From Megamonas sp. UBA1796 (GTDB lineage Bacteria; Bacillota; Negativicutes; Selenomonadales; Selenomonadaceae), in assembly GCA_002319795.1 (NCBI GenBank), contig DCFU01000023.1, forward strand, positions 36,738 through 100,737: DNA of 64,000 nucleotides. The letters are read 5' to 3'. This document shows, one piece after another, positions 8,278-16,719 of this stretch. The notes under the pieces are model-generated. The model was not told the DNA's origin. It searched no databases and saw nothing but the letters and a program-made list of their open reading frames with translations. How positions within the stretch are numbered: position 1 is the stretch's first letter; each line of letters starts with the position of its first letter. Made by a program: the position numbers and the translations under genes.

Positions 8278-8679
8278 TCAGGTCTGTTTGAAGGCGAAGA
8301 GCTTTACAGCGAGGAAGGTTACTGGAATTCCCAGGATGGCAGCGATAATATAGCTTAGGATAGCGGGAAATCCCAGAAAATTGTAAAATATGAGGACAAT
8401 CATGTTTTGAATGAGGTAGTTGGGAATATAAGAAATCGCAAATTTGATATAACGCTGCCAAAGCAGTGGTTTATGAAAAATGAAATGGCTGTTCATCCAG
8501 TACGCCAGAAAATTGCTGGTAATATAGCCGAGGTTAAAGGCAATATTACTGTCTGTTATAAGAAAGGAACAGAGCCAGGCCAGAAAGGTTCCGTTGAAGG
8601 TATTAATACAGCCGATTATGAGGAACAGAACGAATTCGCGGGTAAAGAAGTGGTATCTTATCTTTTCAAATATTTGCAA
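8278..8679 (-). CDS. GtrA family flippase-like membrane protein
   Basis: 133 residues with four predicted membrane helices, the size and layout of GtrA proteins, which are thought to flip lipid-linked sugars made by a partner glycosyltransferase. The start is TTG 8679 (MQIFEKIRYHFFTREFV), with GAAAGGAG on the minus strand at 8689-8696. A longer frame extends to 9147 but runs antisense through the divergent glycosyltransferase and is rejected. Conserved features include FLIIGCINTFNGT, NFLAYWMNSHFIF and ILGIPVTFLAVKLFAF. The divergent neighbour is the likely partner. Confidence 0.88.
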   Translation of the reverse strand: MQIFEKIRYHFFTREFVLFLIIGCINTFNGTFLAWLCSFLITDSNIAFNLGYITSNFLAYWMNSHFIFHKPLLWQRYIKFAISYIPNYLIQNMIVLIFYNFLGFPAILSYIIAAILGIPVTFLAVKLFAFKQT

Positions 8680-8712
8680 ATGAAGTGCTCCTTTCAGACA
8701 AGTACTGTTAGT

Positions 8713-8741
8713 ATTATGGCTGGGATTTTTTTCTTTGTCAA
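8713..8741 (-). promoter_or_regulatory. sigma-A promoter for gtrA (minus strand)
   Basis: On the minus strand TTGACA (8741-8736), a 17-base spacer and CATAAT (8718-8713), about 34 bases upstream of the TTG start. Confidence 0.75.
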
Positions 8742-8775
8742 CTTTTGCGATATATATTTTCGAGGAATAGAAGCA

Positions 8776-8804
8776 TTGTGCATTTTCCGGGGAGAGATTA
8801 TAAT
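8776..8804 (+). promoter_or_regulatory. sigma-A promoter for the glycosyltransferase gene
   Basis: TTGTGC at 8776-8781, a 17-base spacer, TATAAT at 8799-8804. It is divergent from the gtrA promoter 35 bases away. Confidence 0.6.
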
Positions 8805-8853
8805 AATATAAGTGTTTGTATATATAATTGAGAAATGAAGTGGATAGAAAAAG

Positions 8854-9804
8854 ATGAGACTTATATCTATAGTTGTTCCAGTGTTCAATGAAGAAGACAA
8901 TATCCGTCATTTTTACGCTGCCATCTGTGAAACAATGGCGCCGCTCGCATATGATTTTGAGCTTATATTTGTAGATGATGGCTCCCGGGATAAAAGCCGT
9001 GCTATTTTGCGTGAGTTGGAAGACATGGACAGCCGTGTGCAGCCTATTTTTCTTGCACGGAATTTTGGGCATCAGCTGGCACTTACCTGTGGCCTGGACC
9101 ATGCAGACGGAGATGCTGTAGTCACAATGGATGGAGATATGCAGCATCCGCCGGAGCTTATTCCGGTGCTCATCAGGAATTGGGAGCAGGGATTTGAGGT
9201 CGTGCAGACCATCCGTAAGACAACCGAGGGAGTATCGGTTGTGAAAAAGCTCACGTCCTATTATTATTATAAAGTGCTAAATCTTATTTCCAGTGTATAT
9301 ATTCAGGAAGGTGGCTCGGATTTTCGTCTTATGGACCATATTGTGGTGAAGGCATTCCGGCGGTACCGCGAGCATGCGCGTTTTATTCGTGGCATGGTCG
9401 GGGCGATGGGCTATCGGCAGACACAGATTGAGTTTGTAGCACCGCCGCGTTTTGCCGGTGTGTCAAAGTTCTCACCGCGCAAGATGGTGAATTTTGCGTT
9501 GGATGGCATTCTGGCATATTCGACGCTGCCGTTGCGGTTTGGGCTTTATGGCGGTATGTTTTGCGGCCTTTTGAGCTTTATACTGTTGCTGCATGTGCTT
9601 TTCACCAAATATATTGCCAATGACGCGGTACCAGGCTGGGCTACGATTACAGGCTGCATATTGTTTTTTGGTGGGATTCAGCTCATTATTCTGGGGATTA
9701 TCGGAGAGTATATTGGTCGTATATTTGAGGAAGTCAAGAATCGTCCGCTCTATCTTATCGCGCGTGGCAAACCTAAGGACGAAACCAGGGAACGGCACGG
9801 TTGA
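8854..9804 (+). CDS. family 2 glycosyltransferase, GtrB/DPM1-like with C-terminal membrane helices
   Basis: 316 residues. An N-terminal GT-A domain (ISIVVPVFNEEDNI; FVDDGSRD; acidic MDGDMQHPPEL) is followed by two C-terminal membrane helices, about residues 235-257 and 267-292, ending in GEYIGRI-EEVKNRPLY. Such enzymes move a sugar from a nucleotide donor to undecaprenyl phosphate at the inner face of the membrane; GtrA then flips the product. The divergent gtrA makes a complete pair. Polysaccharide or lipid decoration is the likely end use, but the sugar is unknown. Confidence 0.9.
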   Translation: MRLISIVVPVFNEEDNIRHFYAAICETMAPLAYDFELIFVDDGSRDKSRAILRELEDMDSRVQPIFLARNFGHQLALTCGLDHADGDAVVTMDGDMQHPPELIPVLIRNWEQGFEVVQTIRKTTEGVSVVKKLTSYYYYKVLNLISSVYIQEGGSDFRLMDHIVVKAFRRYREHARFIRGMVGAMGYRQTQIEFVAPPRFAGVSKFSPRKMVNFALDGILAYSTLPLRFGLYGGMFCGLLSFILLLHVLFTKYIANDAVPGWATITGCILFFGGIQLIILGIIGEYIGRIFEEVKNRPLYLIARGKPKDETRERHG

Positions 9805-9821
9805 AACCTATCTCGACAAAT

Positions 9822-9867
9822 AAACAGCACCCCTGCATACCGGAATGGATGTGCAGGGGTGCTGTTT
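9822..9867. terminator. strong bidirectional terminator
   Basis: A perfect 16-bp stem: AAACAGCACCCCTGCA at 9822-9837 with its complement at 9852-9867, 14-base loop. It separates the convergent glycosyltransferase and symporter genes. Confidence 0.9.
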
Positions 9868-9869
9868 AT

Positions 9870-11348
9870 TCATATATCGCTGTGTTCCACGGAGTCGAAG
9901 GTATCCGTGATGGCTTTATCGGGTTCCTGCCCAAGTTTGCTCACCACGTAGATGGCAAGGAGTGAAAAGGCGAATCCAGGGATAATTTCATAGAGACCGA
10001 AAAAGGCAAATTGTTTCCAGACCAGCACGGTTACGCCCCCAACAATGATGCCGGCAAGGATGCCGTTACGTGTCGCGCGCCGCCAGAAAAGCGAGGCTAA
10101 CAGGGCAGGCCCAAAGGCCGCGCCGAAGCCGGCCCAGGCGTAGGCAACCATGTCGAGAATGAGATTGTCAGGGTTGAGTCCCAGACAGACAGCGATGATC
10201 GCTATTGTGAGTACGGAAAGACGGCTGACCCAGACGAGCTCATGCTGCCCGGCATCTCTGCGAATGAGGATGCGATAGAAATCCTGGGCGAAGGCCGAGG
10301 CGGCTACCAGAAGTTGTGAAGAGGCAGTGCTCATGATGGCTGCAAGCACTGCAGAGAGCACGAGGCCGGCACAAAATGGCGTGAAGAGCTTATCTGTCAT
10401 GACGAGGAATACGGTTTCGGTAGCGGTGCCTGTGAGTGCTGTTGTAAGATAAACCTTGCCGACCATACCGACAACGACTGCGGCAGCGAGACTCAGGACT
10501 ACCCAGGTCATGGCGATGTGCGTGGCCTGCCGGAGTTCTGATGAGGAACGGATGGCCATGAAGCGTACGAGAATGTGCGGCTGCCCGAAGTAACCGAGTC
10601 CCCAGCCCATGAGTGAGATGAATTCAATAAAAGAAATCATTGAACCGTCAGGCTTCGTGAATGGATGGAAAAAGGAAGGGTTAACGGCGTAGATGGCGGA
10701 GGCCGTGGTTGAAAAACCACCGAGTGCCCAGGCACCTATGACTGGAACGATGATGATGGCAAAGAACATCATGACGCCCTGAATGAAGTCTGTCCAGCAG
10801 ACGGCGAGAAAGCCGCCTACGAGAGTATAGAATACAACAACAAAAGCACCAAGCAGCAGGGCGTAGATATAAGGCAGCCCGAAGACGGTCTCAAAAAGCT
10901 TTCCGCCAGCTACAAAGCCGGATGAGGTATAGATGATAAAGAAGATAAGAATAAAGACTGCGGGGATGATACGCAACAGGTTTGTTTTATCATGGAAACG
11001 GTTTTGTAGAAAATTCGGCAGCGTGAGAGCGTTGTCGGCAAGCTCTGTATATTTGCGGAGTCGAATTGCCACGAACTTCCAGTTGGCATAGGTGCCAAGT
11101 GCAAGCCCGAGTGCAATCCAGCTGGCGTTGAGCCCGGCCACATAGGCATAACCGGGAAGCCCCATGAGCATCCAGCCGCTCATATCCGAGGCTTCTGCGC
11201 TCATCGAAGTGACCCAGGCACCAAGCTTGCGGCTGCCGAGGATATAGTCTGCCATATTTCGTGTGCGACGGTAATAGAAGACACCTATAAGCATCATAAG
11301 TGCAAGATATAAAATAAATGCTGTGATAATGTAAAGATTATTAGCCAA
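9870..11348 (-). CDS. putP: sodium/proline symporter (SSS family)
   Basis: 492 residues with about 13 membrane helices. The N terminus (NNLYIITAFILYLALMML), RRTRNMADYILGSRKLG and TSMSAEASDMSGWMLMGLPG match PutP. It imports proline with sodium. The start is TTG 11348 with GGGAGG just upstream; the longer frame to 11408 lacks a site. It is transcribed alone from a minus-strand promoter at 11379-11408. A related solute is possible, but similarity to PutP is strong along the length. Confidence 0.9.
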   Translation of the reverse strand: MANNLYIITAFILYLALMMLIGVFYYRRTRNMADYILGSRKLGAWVTSMSAEASDMSGWMLMGLPGYAYVAGLNASWIALGLALGTYANWKFVAIRLRKYTELADNALTLPNFLQNRFHDKTNLLRIIPAVFILIFFIIYTSSGFVAGGKLFETVFGLPYIYALLLGAFVVVFYTLVGGFLAVCWTDFIQGVMMFFAIIIVPVIGAWALGGFSTTASAIYAVNPSFFHPFTKPDGSMISFIEFISLMGWGLGYFGQPHILVRFMAIRSSSELRQATHIAMTWVVLSLAAAVVVGMVGKVYLTTALTGTATETVFLVMTDKLFTPFCAGLVLSAVLAAIMSTASSQLLVAASAFAQDFYRILIRRDAGQHELVWVSRLSVLTIAIIAVCLGLNPDNLILDMVAYAWAGFGAAFGPALLASLFWRRATRNGILAGIIVGGVTVLVWKQFAFFGLYEIIPGFAFSLLAIYVVSKLGQEPDKAITDTFDSVEHSDI

Positions 11349-11378
11349 AACAATTCCTCCCAAAAACAGTATGATACA

Positions 11379-11408
11379 ATTATAATTGCAAAAGAGGGTA
11401 AAATGCAA
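11379..11408 (-). promoter_or_regulatory. sigma-A promoter for putP (minus strand)
   Basis: On the minus strand TTGCAT (11408-11403), an 18-base spacer, TATAAT (11384-11379). Confidence 0.6.
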
Positions 11409-11447
11409 TGTGTTTTCAAGGTTAACAGAATCAGGAATAAAAAATGT

Positions 11448-11477
11448 TTTACAGCAGAGGGGATATTCCTATATAAT
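11448..11477 (+). promoter_or_regulatory. sigma-A promoter for the FAD dehydrogenase
   Basis: TTTACA at 11448-11453, an 18-base spacer, TATAAT at 11472-11477. Confidence 0.6.
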
Positions 11478-11581
11478 AGAGAGGCAATATGAATTGTCAC
11501 TATTGATCTGGCAGGCGTGCTCTGCTGGCTGAATGGCGGCAATATTTTTCTGATGAGGCAAAATAAGGAGAGTGTATATAT

Positions 11582-12964
11582 ATGAAAAAATATGATGTGG
11601 CTATTGTTGGTGCCGGACCTGCAGGTGCTATGGCCGCTTATGAGCTTATTGAAAAGAAGCCGGGGCTGCGGGTTGTCATAATTGAAAGCGGCAAGGACAT
11701 CTATCATCGGGTATGTCCTATTTCGGCAGGGAAGGTTGAAAGCTGCATCAATTGCAAGCCTTGCAGTATCATGCGCGGATTCGGCGGTGCGGGGGCGTTT
11801 TCCGACGGCAAATATAATTTCACCACAAAATTTGGCGGCTGGCTCAATGAATTTTTGCCGGATAAGAAGGTTATGGAGCTCATTCGCTATGTCGATGATA
11901 TCAATATGAAGCATGGTGCGCCAGTCAAGGTGTTCAGCACGGAAAACAGTACGCTGGGAAAACAGGCGCTGGAGCATGATTTGCATCTGCTGGATGCGAG
12001 CGTACGTCACCTGGGTACAGAAAATAATCTGCGTATGCTGGAAAAAACTTATGAATATTTACGCGATAAGGTTATCTTTCATTTTGAATGTTTTGTGAAG
12101 CATATTGAAACGGATGGTAAGGGAACGAATGCCCTGCTGCTTGATAACGGTGAGCGTATCGAGGCAGAGTATCTGGTAATTGCTCCGGGGCGTGCTGGTG
12201 CGGAATGGTTCACGACAGAATGCCGTAACCTGGGGCTGGAACTTTTGAATAACCAGGTGGATGTGGGCGTTCGCATAGAGGTTCCGGATGAGGTATTCAA
12301 TCATATTACCGATGATGTGTATGAGGCCAAGCTCGTTTATCGTACGAAGCGCTATGGGGATCTTGTGCGTACTTTCTGCATGAATCCGCATGGACATGTC
12401 GTCATGGAGAATACAGATGGGATTGTGACCGTAAATGGACATTCCTACAGCGATCCGAAGCTGCAGAGCCACAATACGAATTTTGCGCTTTTGGTAAGCA
12501 ACCGTTTTACAGAGCCTTTCAATGAACCACACCAGTACGGCAAGCGTATTGCGTCGTTTTCCAATATGCTGGGGGGGGGAATCATCTTGCAGCGTTTCGG
12601 GGATCTCCTTAAAGGACGGCGTACGAATGCACATCGTCTGGGCAAGAGCTTCACGAAGCCGACACTCGCGGCGACTCCGGGCGATCTGAGTCTTGTGCTG
12701 CCAAAGCGGCATCTGGATAATATTATCGAAATGATTCAGGCGCTTAATACGATTGCACCAGGTATGACCAATGATGATACGCTGCTCTATGGCGTTGAGG
12801 TGAAATTCTACAGCTCACGTCTGGTACTTTCCAAGCAGCTTGAGACGAAGCTGCAGAATATCTTTGCCGTGGGAGATGGTGCCGGTGTTACACGGGGACT
12901 CTCACAGGCGGGAGCAAGCGGCGTGTATGTAGCACGCACAATCCTGTCCCGCCTGCAGGCTTGA
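11582..12964 (+). CDS. FAD-dependent dehydrogenase (COG2509 type)
   Basis: 460 residues. The dinucleotide motif VAIVGAGPAGAMAA opens the protein; a Cys cluster CINCKPCSIMRGFGGAGAFSDGK follows near residue 58, and a second FAD contact (FAVGDGAGVTRGLSQAGASG) is near the C terminus. This layout matches the COG2509 flavoproteins, whose substrate is not established. The three Cys (C-x2-C-x2-C) could be redox active or bind metal. A run of nine G residues at 12571-12579 lies inside the coding region. ATG 11582 has AAGGAGAG at 11566-11573. Confidence 0.88.
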   Translation: MKKYDVAIVGAGPAGAMAAYELIEKKPGLRVVIIESGKDIYHRVCPISAGKVESCINCKPCSIMRGFGGAGAFSDGKYNFTTKFGGWLNEFLPDKKVMELIRYVDDINMKHGAPVKVFSTENSTLGKQALEHDLHLLDASVRHLGTENNLRMLEKTYEYLRDKVIFHFECFVKHIETDGKGTNALLLDNGERIEAEYLVIAPGRAGAEWFTTECRNLGLELLNNQVDVGVRIEVPDEVFNHITDDVYEAKLVYRTKRYGDLVRTFCMNPHGHVVMENTDGIVTVNGHSYSDPKLQSHNTNFALLVSNRFTEPFNEPHQYGKRIASFSNMLGGGIILQRFGDLLKGRRTNAHRLGKSFTKPTLAATPGDLSLVLPKRHLDNIIEMIQALNTIAPGMTNDDTLLYGVEVKFYSSRLVLSKQLETKLQNIFAVGDGAGVTRGLSQAGASGVYVARTILSRLQA

Positions 12965-12983
12965 GGAAGCGGGAGGTCCGGTC

Positions 12984-13586
12984 ATGAACCTGATGGCGGT
13001 TTTCGATATCATTGGTACGATGGCATTTGCTATTTTGGGTGCTTTGGCTGGTGTGGAGAAAAAACTCGACATTTTTGGCATCCTGATTTTGGCACTGGCA
13101 ACGGCTGTAGGTGGTGGCATCATTCGCGATGTGGTGATTGCCAATACGCCGCCCACGGCTTTTCGTGACCCGTTGTATGTCGAAGTAAGTATTATAGGTG
13201 CGGTGCTGGCAATGCTTTTGAATGGTTTTTGCAGGCGGTTCAGCATGCCTATACAGGTCTGCGATGCCATAGGCCTTGGGTCTTTTGCTGCGGCTGGAGC
13301 CAATATGGCTATGAATTGTGGTTACTATAATGTGATTACGGTTTCGTTTCTGGCGGTGGTAACCGCTGTGGGCGGCGGGGTGATACGGGATGTTTTCATC
13401 CAGCAGCTGCCGGGAGTATTTTATAAAGAGATTTATGCCACGGCTGCTTTGGCGGGCGCACTGGCATTTTATTTCGTTTACCCTTATGTTACAAAGGATA
13501 TAGCCATGTATCTTTGCTTTACAGTCACCACAGGTCTCCGCCTGTTGGCACTGCGGTATCACTGGGATCTGCCTGTCATACGCTGA
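12984..13586 (+). CDS. TRIC/UPF0126 family membrane channel
   Basis: 200 residues, seven predicted helices, made of two similar halves each carrying GGG-IRD (VGGGIIRDVVIA and VGGGVIRDVFIQ). This is the bacterial trimeric intracellular cation channel fold, formerly UPF0126 or glycine-transporter domain. It begins 19 bases after the FAD dehydrogenase stop and probably shares its transcript. Ion selectivity cannot be told from sequence. Confidence 0.9.
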   Translation: MNLMAVFDIIGTMAFAILGALAGVEKKLDIFGILILALATAVGGGIIRDVVIANTPPTAFRDPLYVEVSIIGAVLAMLLNGFCRRFSMPIQVCDAIGLGSFAAAGANMAMNCGYYNVITVSFLAVVTAVGGGVIRDVFIQQLPGVFYKEIYATAALAGALAFYFVYPYVTKDIAMYLCFTVTTGLRLLALRYHWDLPVIR

Positions 13587-13655
13587 ACTCAGTTTATACA
13601 ATATGAACGGATTTTTATTGCATAAACAGTATACCTGAATACATAGGTGGATTTG

Positions 13656-13684
13656 TTGACAATCCTGGATGCACCCGCTATAAT
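13656..13684 (+). promoter_or_regulatory. consensus sigma-A promoter upstream of amt
   Basis: Perfect TTGACA at 13656-13661, exactly 17 bases, perfect TATAAT at 13679-13684. A transcript would start near 13691, only about 20 bases before the palindrome at 13711-13748. Confidence 0.88.
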
Positions 13685-13710
13685 AAAAGCATCAATAAGG
13701 CGAGGCAATG

Positions 13711-13755
13711 AAGCCCCTGCGAATCCGGTACCGGATTCGCAGGGGCTTTTCTGTT
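13711..13755 (+). terminator. perfect 38-base palindrome terminator in the amt leader
   Basis: AAGCCCCTGCGAATCCGGT at 13711-13729 is followed without any gap by its exact complement to 13748, then TTCTG and TTTTT. It sits between the amt promoter and amt, so it may be a conditional terminator or end a short RNA of about 60 bases. Confidence 0.8.
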
Positions 13756-13882
13756 TTTACTTGTTGCAGCAATTATTAATCGAAACACAAAAGACAATGC
13801 TGTTTTGCCTAGGGATGGTTCGGCCGCTTTCCGGCAGACAGGGCGTTTTTCTTTTGCTCGTTCTATGAAGGGATGGATTAAC

Positions 13883-15286
13883 ATGAAAAAGACGTGGTCA
13901 ATTCTTTGCTTGACATTACTTTGCATGCTGTTTGCCATACCGGCGGCTCTCGCAGCGGATCCGGCGGAGGCGGCGAAAATCGATACAGGTGATACGGCCT
14001 GGGTACTTATGAGTGCGGCACTCGTATTTATCATGACGCCTGGTTTAGGGTTCTTTTATGGTGGTATGGTCCGCAGCAAGAATGTGCTTACTACGATTAT
14101 GCAGAGTTTCTTTATCGTGGCTATGATTTCCGTGGAGTGGGTCATTTTAGGCTATGCCATGACCTTCGGGACAGATATCAACGGTTTTATCGGCAGTCTC
14201 GCGAAGGTAGGCCTGACTGGCGTAGGCATGAATATACTGGATAACGGTACCATCCCGGAACTCGCCTTCGTAGCTTTTCAGTGCATGTTTGCGGTCATAA
14301 CGCCGGCACTGATTACCGGTGCTTTTGCCGAACGCATGCGATTTGCGGCTTTTACGGTCTTTATCCTGCTTTGGGCAATCTTCATCTACAATCCGATGGC
14401 ACATTGGGTATGGGGCGGTGGTTTCCTTGCACAGCTTGGGGCACTTGATTTTGCCGGAGGGCTGGTTATCCATATCCTTTCAGGCGTTTCTGGCCTTACC
14501 ATCTGTATTCTTCTTGGTAAACGGCATGGCTATGGCAAGCTGCCGATGCTGCCGCATCATTTGCCGATGACTGTACTTGGGGCAACGCTTCTCTGGTTCG
14601 GCTGGTTTGGATTCAACGCTGGCAGTGCACTTGGTGCTAATGCCCTGGCAGCAAATGCTTTCGTGACTTCACAGTCTGCGGCAGCTTCGGCAACAGTAGC
14701 ATGGGTACTCATTGAATGGATTCACAATGGAAAGCCGACAATTCTTGGGGCAGCTTCTGGTTGTATTGCAGGTCTGGTGGCCATCACTCCGGCAGCAGGC
14801 TTTGTAGCGCCAATGCCATCTGTCATCATTGGCCTTGTAGCCGGGGTCGTATGCTATACAGCAGTTGCTGTGGTCAAAGCAAAGTTAAGTTATGATGATT
14901 CGCTTGATGCGTTTGGCGTACATGGTATAGGTGGTACCTGGGGTGCCATCGCTACTGGTCTTTGGGCTACCAAGGAAGTTAACCCCGCCGGTGCGGATGG
15001 ACTTTTCTATGGCAGTTCAGACTTGATTGTGGCACAGCTCATATCGATTGTTGTTGCCTATGCGCTCGCTATTATCGGTTCGTTCGTCTTGTTCAAACTT
15101 GTCAGTGCTTTTATGCAGGTAAGGGTCGACGAGAGCGAGGAAGTATCGGGACTCGATATTGTGGAGCATGGTGAACGTGGCTATGCGCAGTCTATTATGA
15201 CAGGCAGCCCGGTCATTGGCTCGGCAGAGGACGCGGCGATGGCAATGCAGGCGTTTTCTATAGACAGCGATCCTGTTAGCAAATAG
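13883..15286 (+). CDS. amt: ammonium transporter
   Basis: 467 residues. A cleavable-looking signal (KKTWSILCLTLLCMLFAIPAALA) precedes eleven membrane helices. The first pore histidine is in LDFAGGLVIHIL and the second in DAFGVHGIGGTWG, the twin-His pair of Amt channels. The start at ATG 13883 has AAGGGATGG upstream; longer frames upstream run through the leader. glnK follows after 14 bases, the classic Amt-PII operon in which PII blocks the channel when nitrogen is ample. Confidence 0.95.
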   Translation: MKKTWSILCLTLLCMLFAIPAALAADPAEAAKIDTGDTAWVLMSAALVFIMTPGLGFFYGGMVRSKNVLTTIMQSFFIVAMISVEWVILGYAMTFGTDINGFIGSLAKVGLTGVGMNILDNGTIPELAFVAFQCMFAVITPALITGAFAERMRFAAFTVFILLWAIFIYNPMAHWVWGGGFLAQLGALDFAGGLVIHILSGVSGLTICILLGKRHGYGKLPMLPHHLPMTVLGATLLWFGWFGFNAGSALGANALAANAFVTSQSAAASATVAWVLIEWIHNGKPTILGAASGCIAGLVAITPAAGFVAPMPSVIIGLVAGVVCYTAVAVVKAKLSYDDSLDAFGVHGIGGTWGAIATGLWATKEVNPAGADGLFYGSSDLIVAQLISIVVAYALAIIGSFVLFKLVSAFMQVRVDESEEVSGLDIVEHGERGYAQSIMTGSPVIGSAEDAAMAMQAFSIDSDPVSK

Positions 15287-15300
15287 GGGGGGATCCATAT

Positions 15301-15660
15301 ATGCGTAAAATCACGAAAATAGATATCGTCACGCGTCCGAATAAGCTTGAGGAGCTAAAAGAAGCGATGAATCATATTGGTGTGCAGGGCATGACAGTAA
15401 GCCAGGTCTATGGTTGCGGTTTACAGAAGGGACATACGGAGGTTTATCGTGGCCGTGAATATAATATCAATTTGTTGCCAGGCGTAAAGTTGGAAATTGT
15501 GGTATGTGAGGTTCCGGTAGAGCTTGTAGTGGAGACCGCACAGAAAGTTCTTAAGACGGGTAAGGTAGGCGATGGTAAGATTTTCCTCTATAATGTGGAG
15601 AATGCCGTGCGCATCCGTACAGGCGTTGAGGGCTCAGAAGCTATTATGGACGAAAAATGA
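15301..15660 (+). CDS. glnK: P-II family nitrogen regulatory protein
   Basis: 119 residues. The T-loop carries VYRGREYNINLLPG, with Tyr54 at the place uridylylated in proteobacterial PII, and the B-loop contains KVGDGKIF. PII proteins bind ATP/ADP and 2-oxoglutarate and here would gate the adjacent Amt. The residue at the position of E. coli Lys58, which contacts 2-oxoglutarate, is Gly61 here. The very G-rich GGGGGGGA at 15286-15293 is its ribosome site. A hairpin ends the operon. Confidence 0.94.
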   Translation: MRKITKIDIVTRPNKLEELKEAMNHIGVQGMTVSQVYGCGLQKGHTEVYRGREYNINLLPGVKLEIVVCEVPVELVVETAQKVLKTGKVGDGKIFLYNVENAVRIRTGVEGSEAIMDEK

Positions 15661-15682
15661 TTCTGTAAGAAGGACTTTGGAG

Positions 15683-15727
15683 GGAGCAGTTTTCAGGCAG
15701 GAATGCCGGAACTGCTCCTATTTTTTT
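15683..15727 (+). terminator. terminator after glnK
   Basis: GGAGCAGTT (15683-15691) pairs with AACTGCTCC (15710-15718), with an inner GGCA/TGCC helix, followed by ATTTTTTT. Confidence 0.88.
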
Positions 15728-15748
15728 ACATATAATCGAGCAGTAAGC

Positions 15749-15773
15749 AGGGATTTTCCGGAGAATATAGAAC
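15749..15773 (+). promoter_or_regulatory. SigH-like promoter element upstream of the chemotaxis module
   Basis: AGGGATT at 15749-15755, 11 bases, ATAGAAC at 15767-15773, preceded by GC. The last base departs from GAAT. It is part of the recurring element family; no convincing sigma-A promoter was seen before 15852. Confidence 0.4.
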
Positions 15774-15851
15774 ATATTTAAATAGTGTGACAATAGTATG
15801 GATTTTGGGCAGATTTGGGTATATTATGGATGGAGGAGCAGGTGATTATGT

Positions 15852-16715
15852 GTGGAAAAAGTTAAAGTTATGGTAGTCGATGATTCCAAGGTCAGCTGTA
15901 TGATACTGGAAGATATTATTTCCAGGACGAATTTTGAGATCTGTGCTTTTGCCGCAAATACTACGGAGGCTATAGAGAAGTATCGTGAGATGCGGCCGAC
16001 GGTTGTGACGATGGATATGAATCTGCCAGATCATGATGGCATAGAATGCAGCCGACGGATTCATGCCATGGATCCGGATGCCAAAATTGTTATGATCAGT
16101 GCGATGAGGGATGCCAGCCTCATGGCAAAAGGGCAGGAAGCTGGCATCAGCGCATTTTTGCAGAAGCCAATCAATGAGAATGAGCTTATAGACACACTGA
16201 TGCTTCTTTGCCAGAATAAGGTCGGGACAATTGTAGTGTTGCGGGAGTCCTATGCGAAACCCTTCAGCAGGGCGTTTCAGCAGGGACTGTTTAGTTTGTC
16301 CGGCGTTCACAGTGAGGCGGAGCTTACACAGGAGGAAGGGCGTTACCTGGAGGTTAATGGCATAGCGGTGATTCTGGGAATTACGGGCAAACCACGCGGG
16401 AGAGCTATTTTGTATATGGATGCATCTACCATGCAAAAATTTTCGCGTGTAGTGCTTGGCAGGAAATCGGATGCTGAGGTCTCGAAGAAGGAAATCGGTG
16501 AGGCTGTTGAAGAGGCGGCGAATATCATTGTAGGACATGGCGTATCCACAATTAATGATATTTTCCAGGACAGAGAGATGCGTGTGACGCCGCCGGGAAC
16601 ACTTTATGGGGAAAATATCCGCATTGCGAATCCAAAGCTTATTTCCTTTAAAATCAGTGCGGCAACGAGATTGGGAACGATTTATATGAATATTGGATTC
16701 GCGGGAGGAGAATGA
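15852..16715 (+). CDS. response regulator fused to a CheX-like phosphatase domain
   Basis: 287 residues. Residues 1-120 are a CheY-type receiver (MVVDDS start, phospho-acceptor Asp in VTMDMNLPD, Lys in FLQKP). Residues about 130-287 resemble CheX, with the E-x-x-N pair in EEAANIIVGHG that CheC/CheX phosphatases use to strip phosphate from CheY. There is no DNA-binding output. The start is GTG 15852 with GGAGGAG upstream. It probably acts in chemotaxis signalling with the CheX and MCP genes that follow. Self-dephosphorylation is inference. Confidence 0.85.
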   Translation: MEKVKVMVVDDSKVSCMILEDIISRTNFEICAFAANTTEAIEKYREMRPTVVTMDMNLPDHDGIECSRRIHAMDPDAKIVMISAMRDASLMAKGQEAGISAFLQKPINENELIDTLMLLCQNKVGTIVVLRESYAKPFSRAFQQGLFSLSGVHSEAELTQEEGRYLEVNGIAVILGITGKPRGRAILYMDASTMQKFSRVVLGRKSDAEVSKKEIGEAVEEAANIIVGHGVSTINDIFQDREMRVTPPGTLYGENIRIANPKLISFKISAATRLGTIYMNIGFAGGE

Positions 16716-16719
16716 TACC

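Noticed and set aside
8680..9147. N-terminal extension of the GtrA frame on the minus strand
   Set aside because: It runs antisense across the divergent glycosyltransferase start and promoter, has no ribosome site, and GtrA proteins are about 130 residues as in the shorter form.
13685..13882. ANTAR-target or T-box type leader before amt
   Set aside because: Only about 20 bases separate the transcript start from the palindrome, too short for two hexaloop hairpins or a T-box, and no T-box sequence is present.
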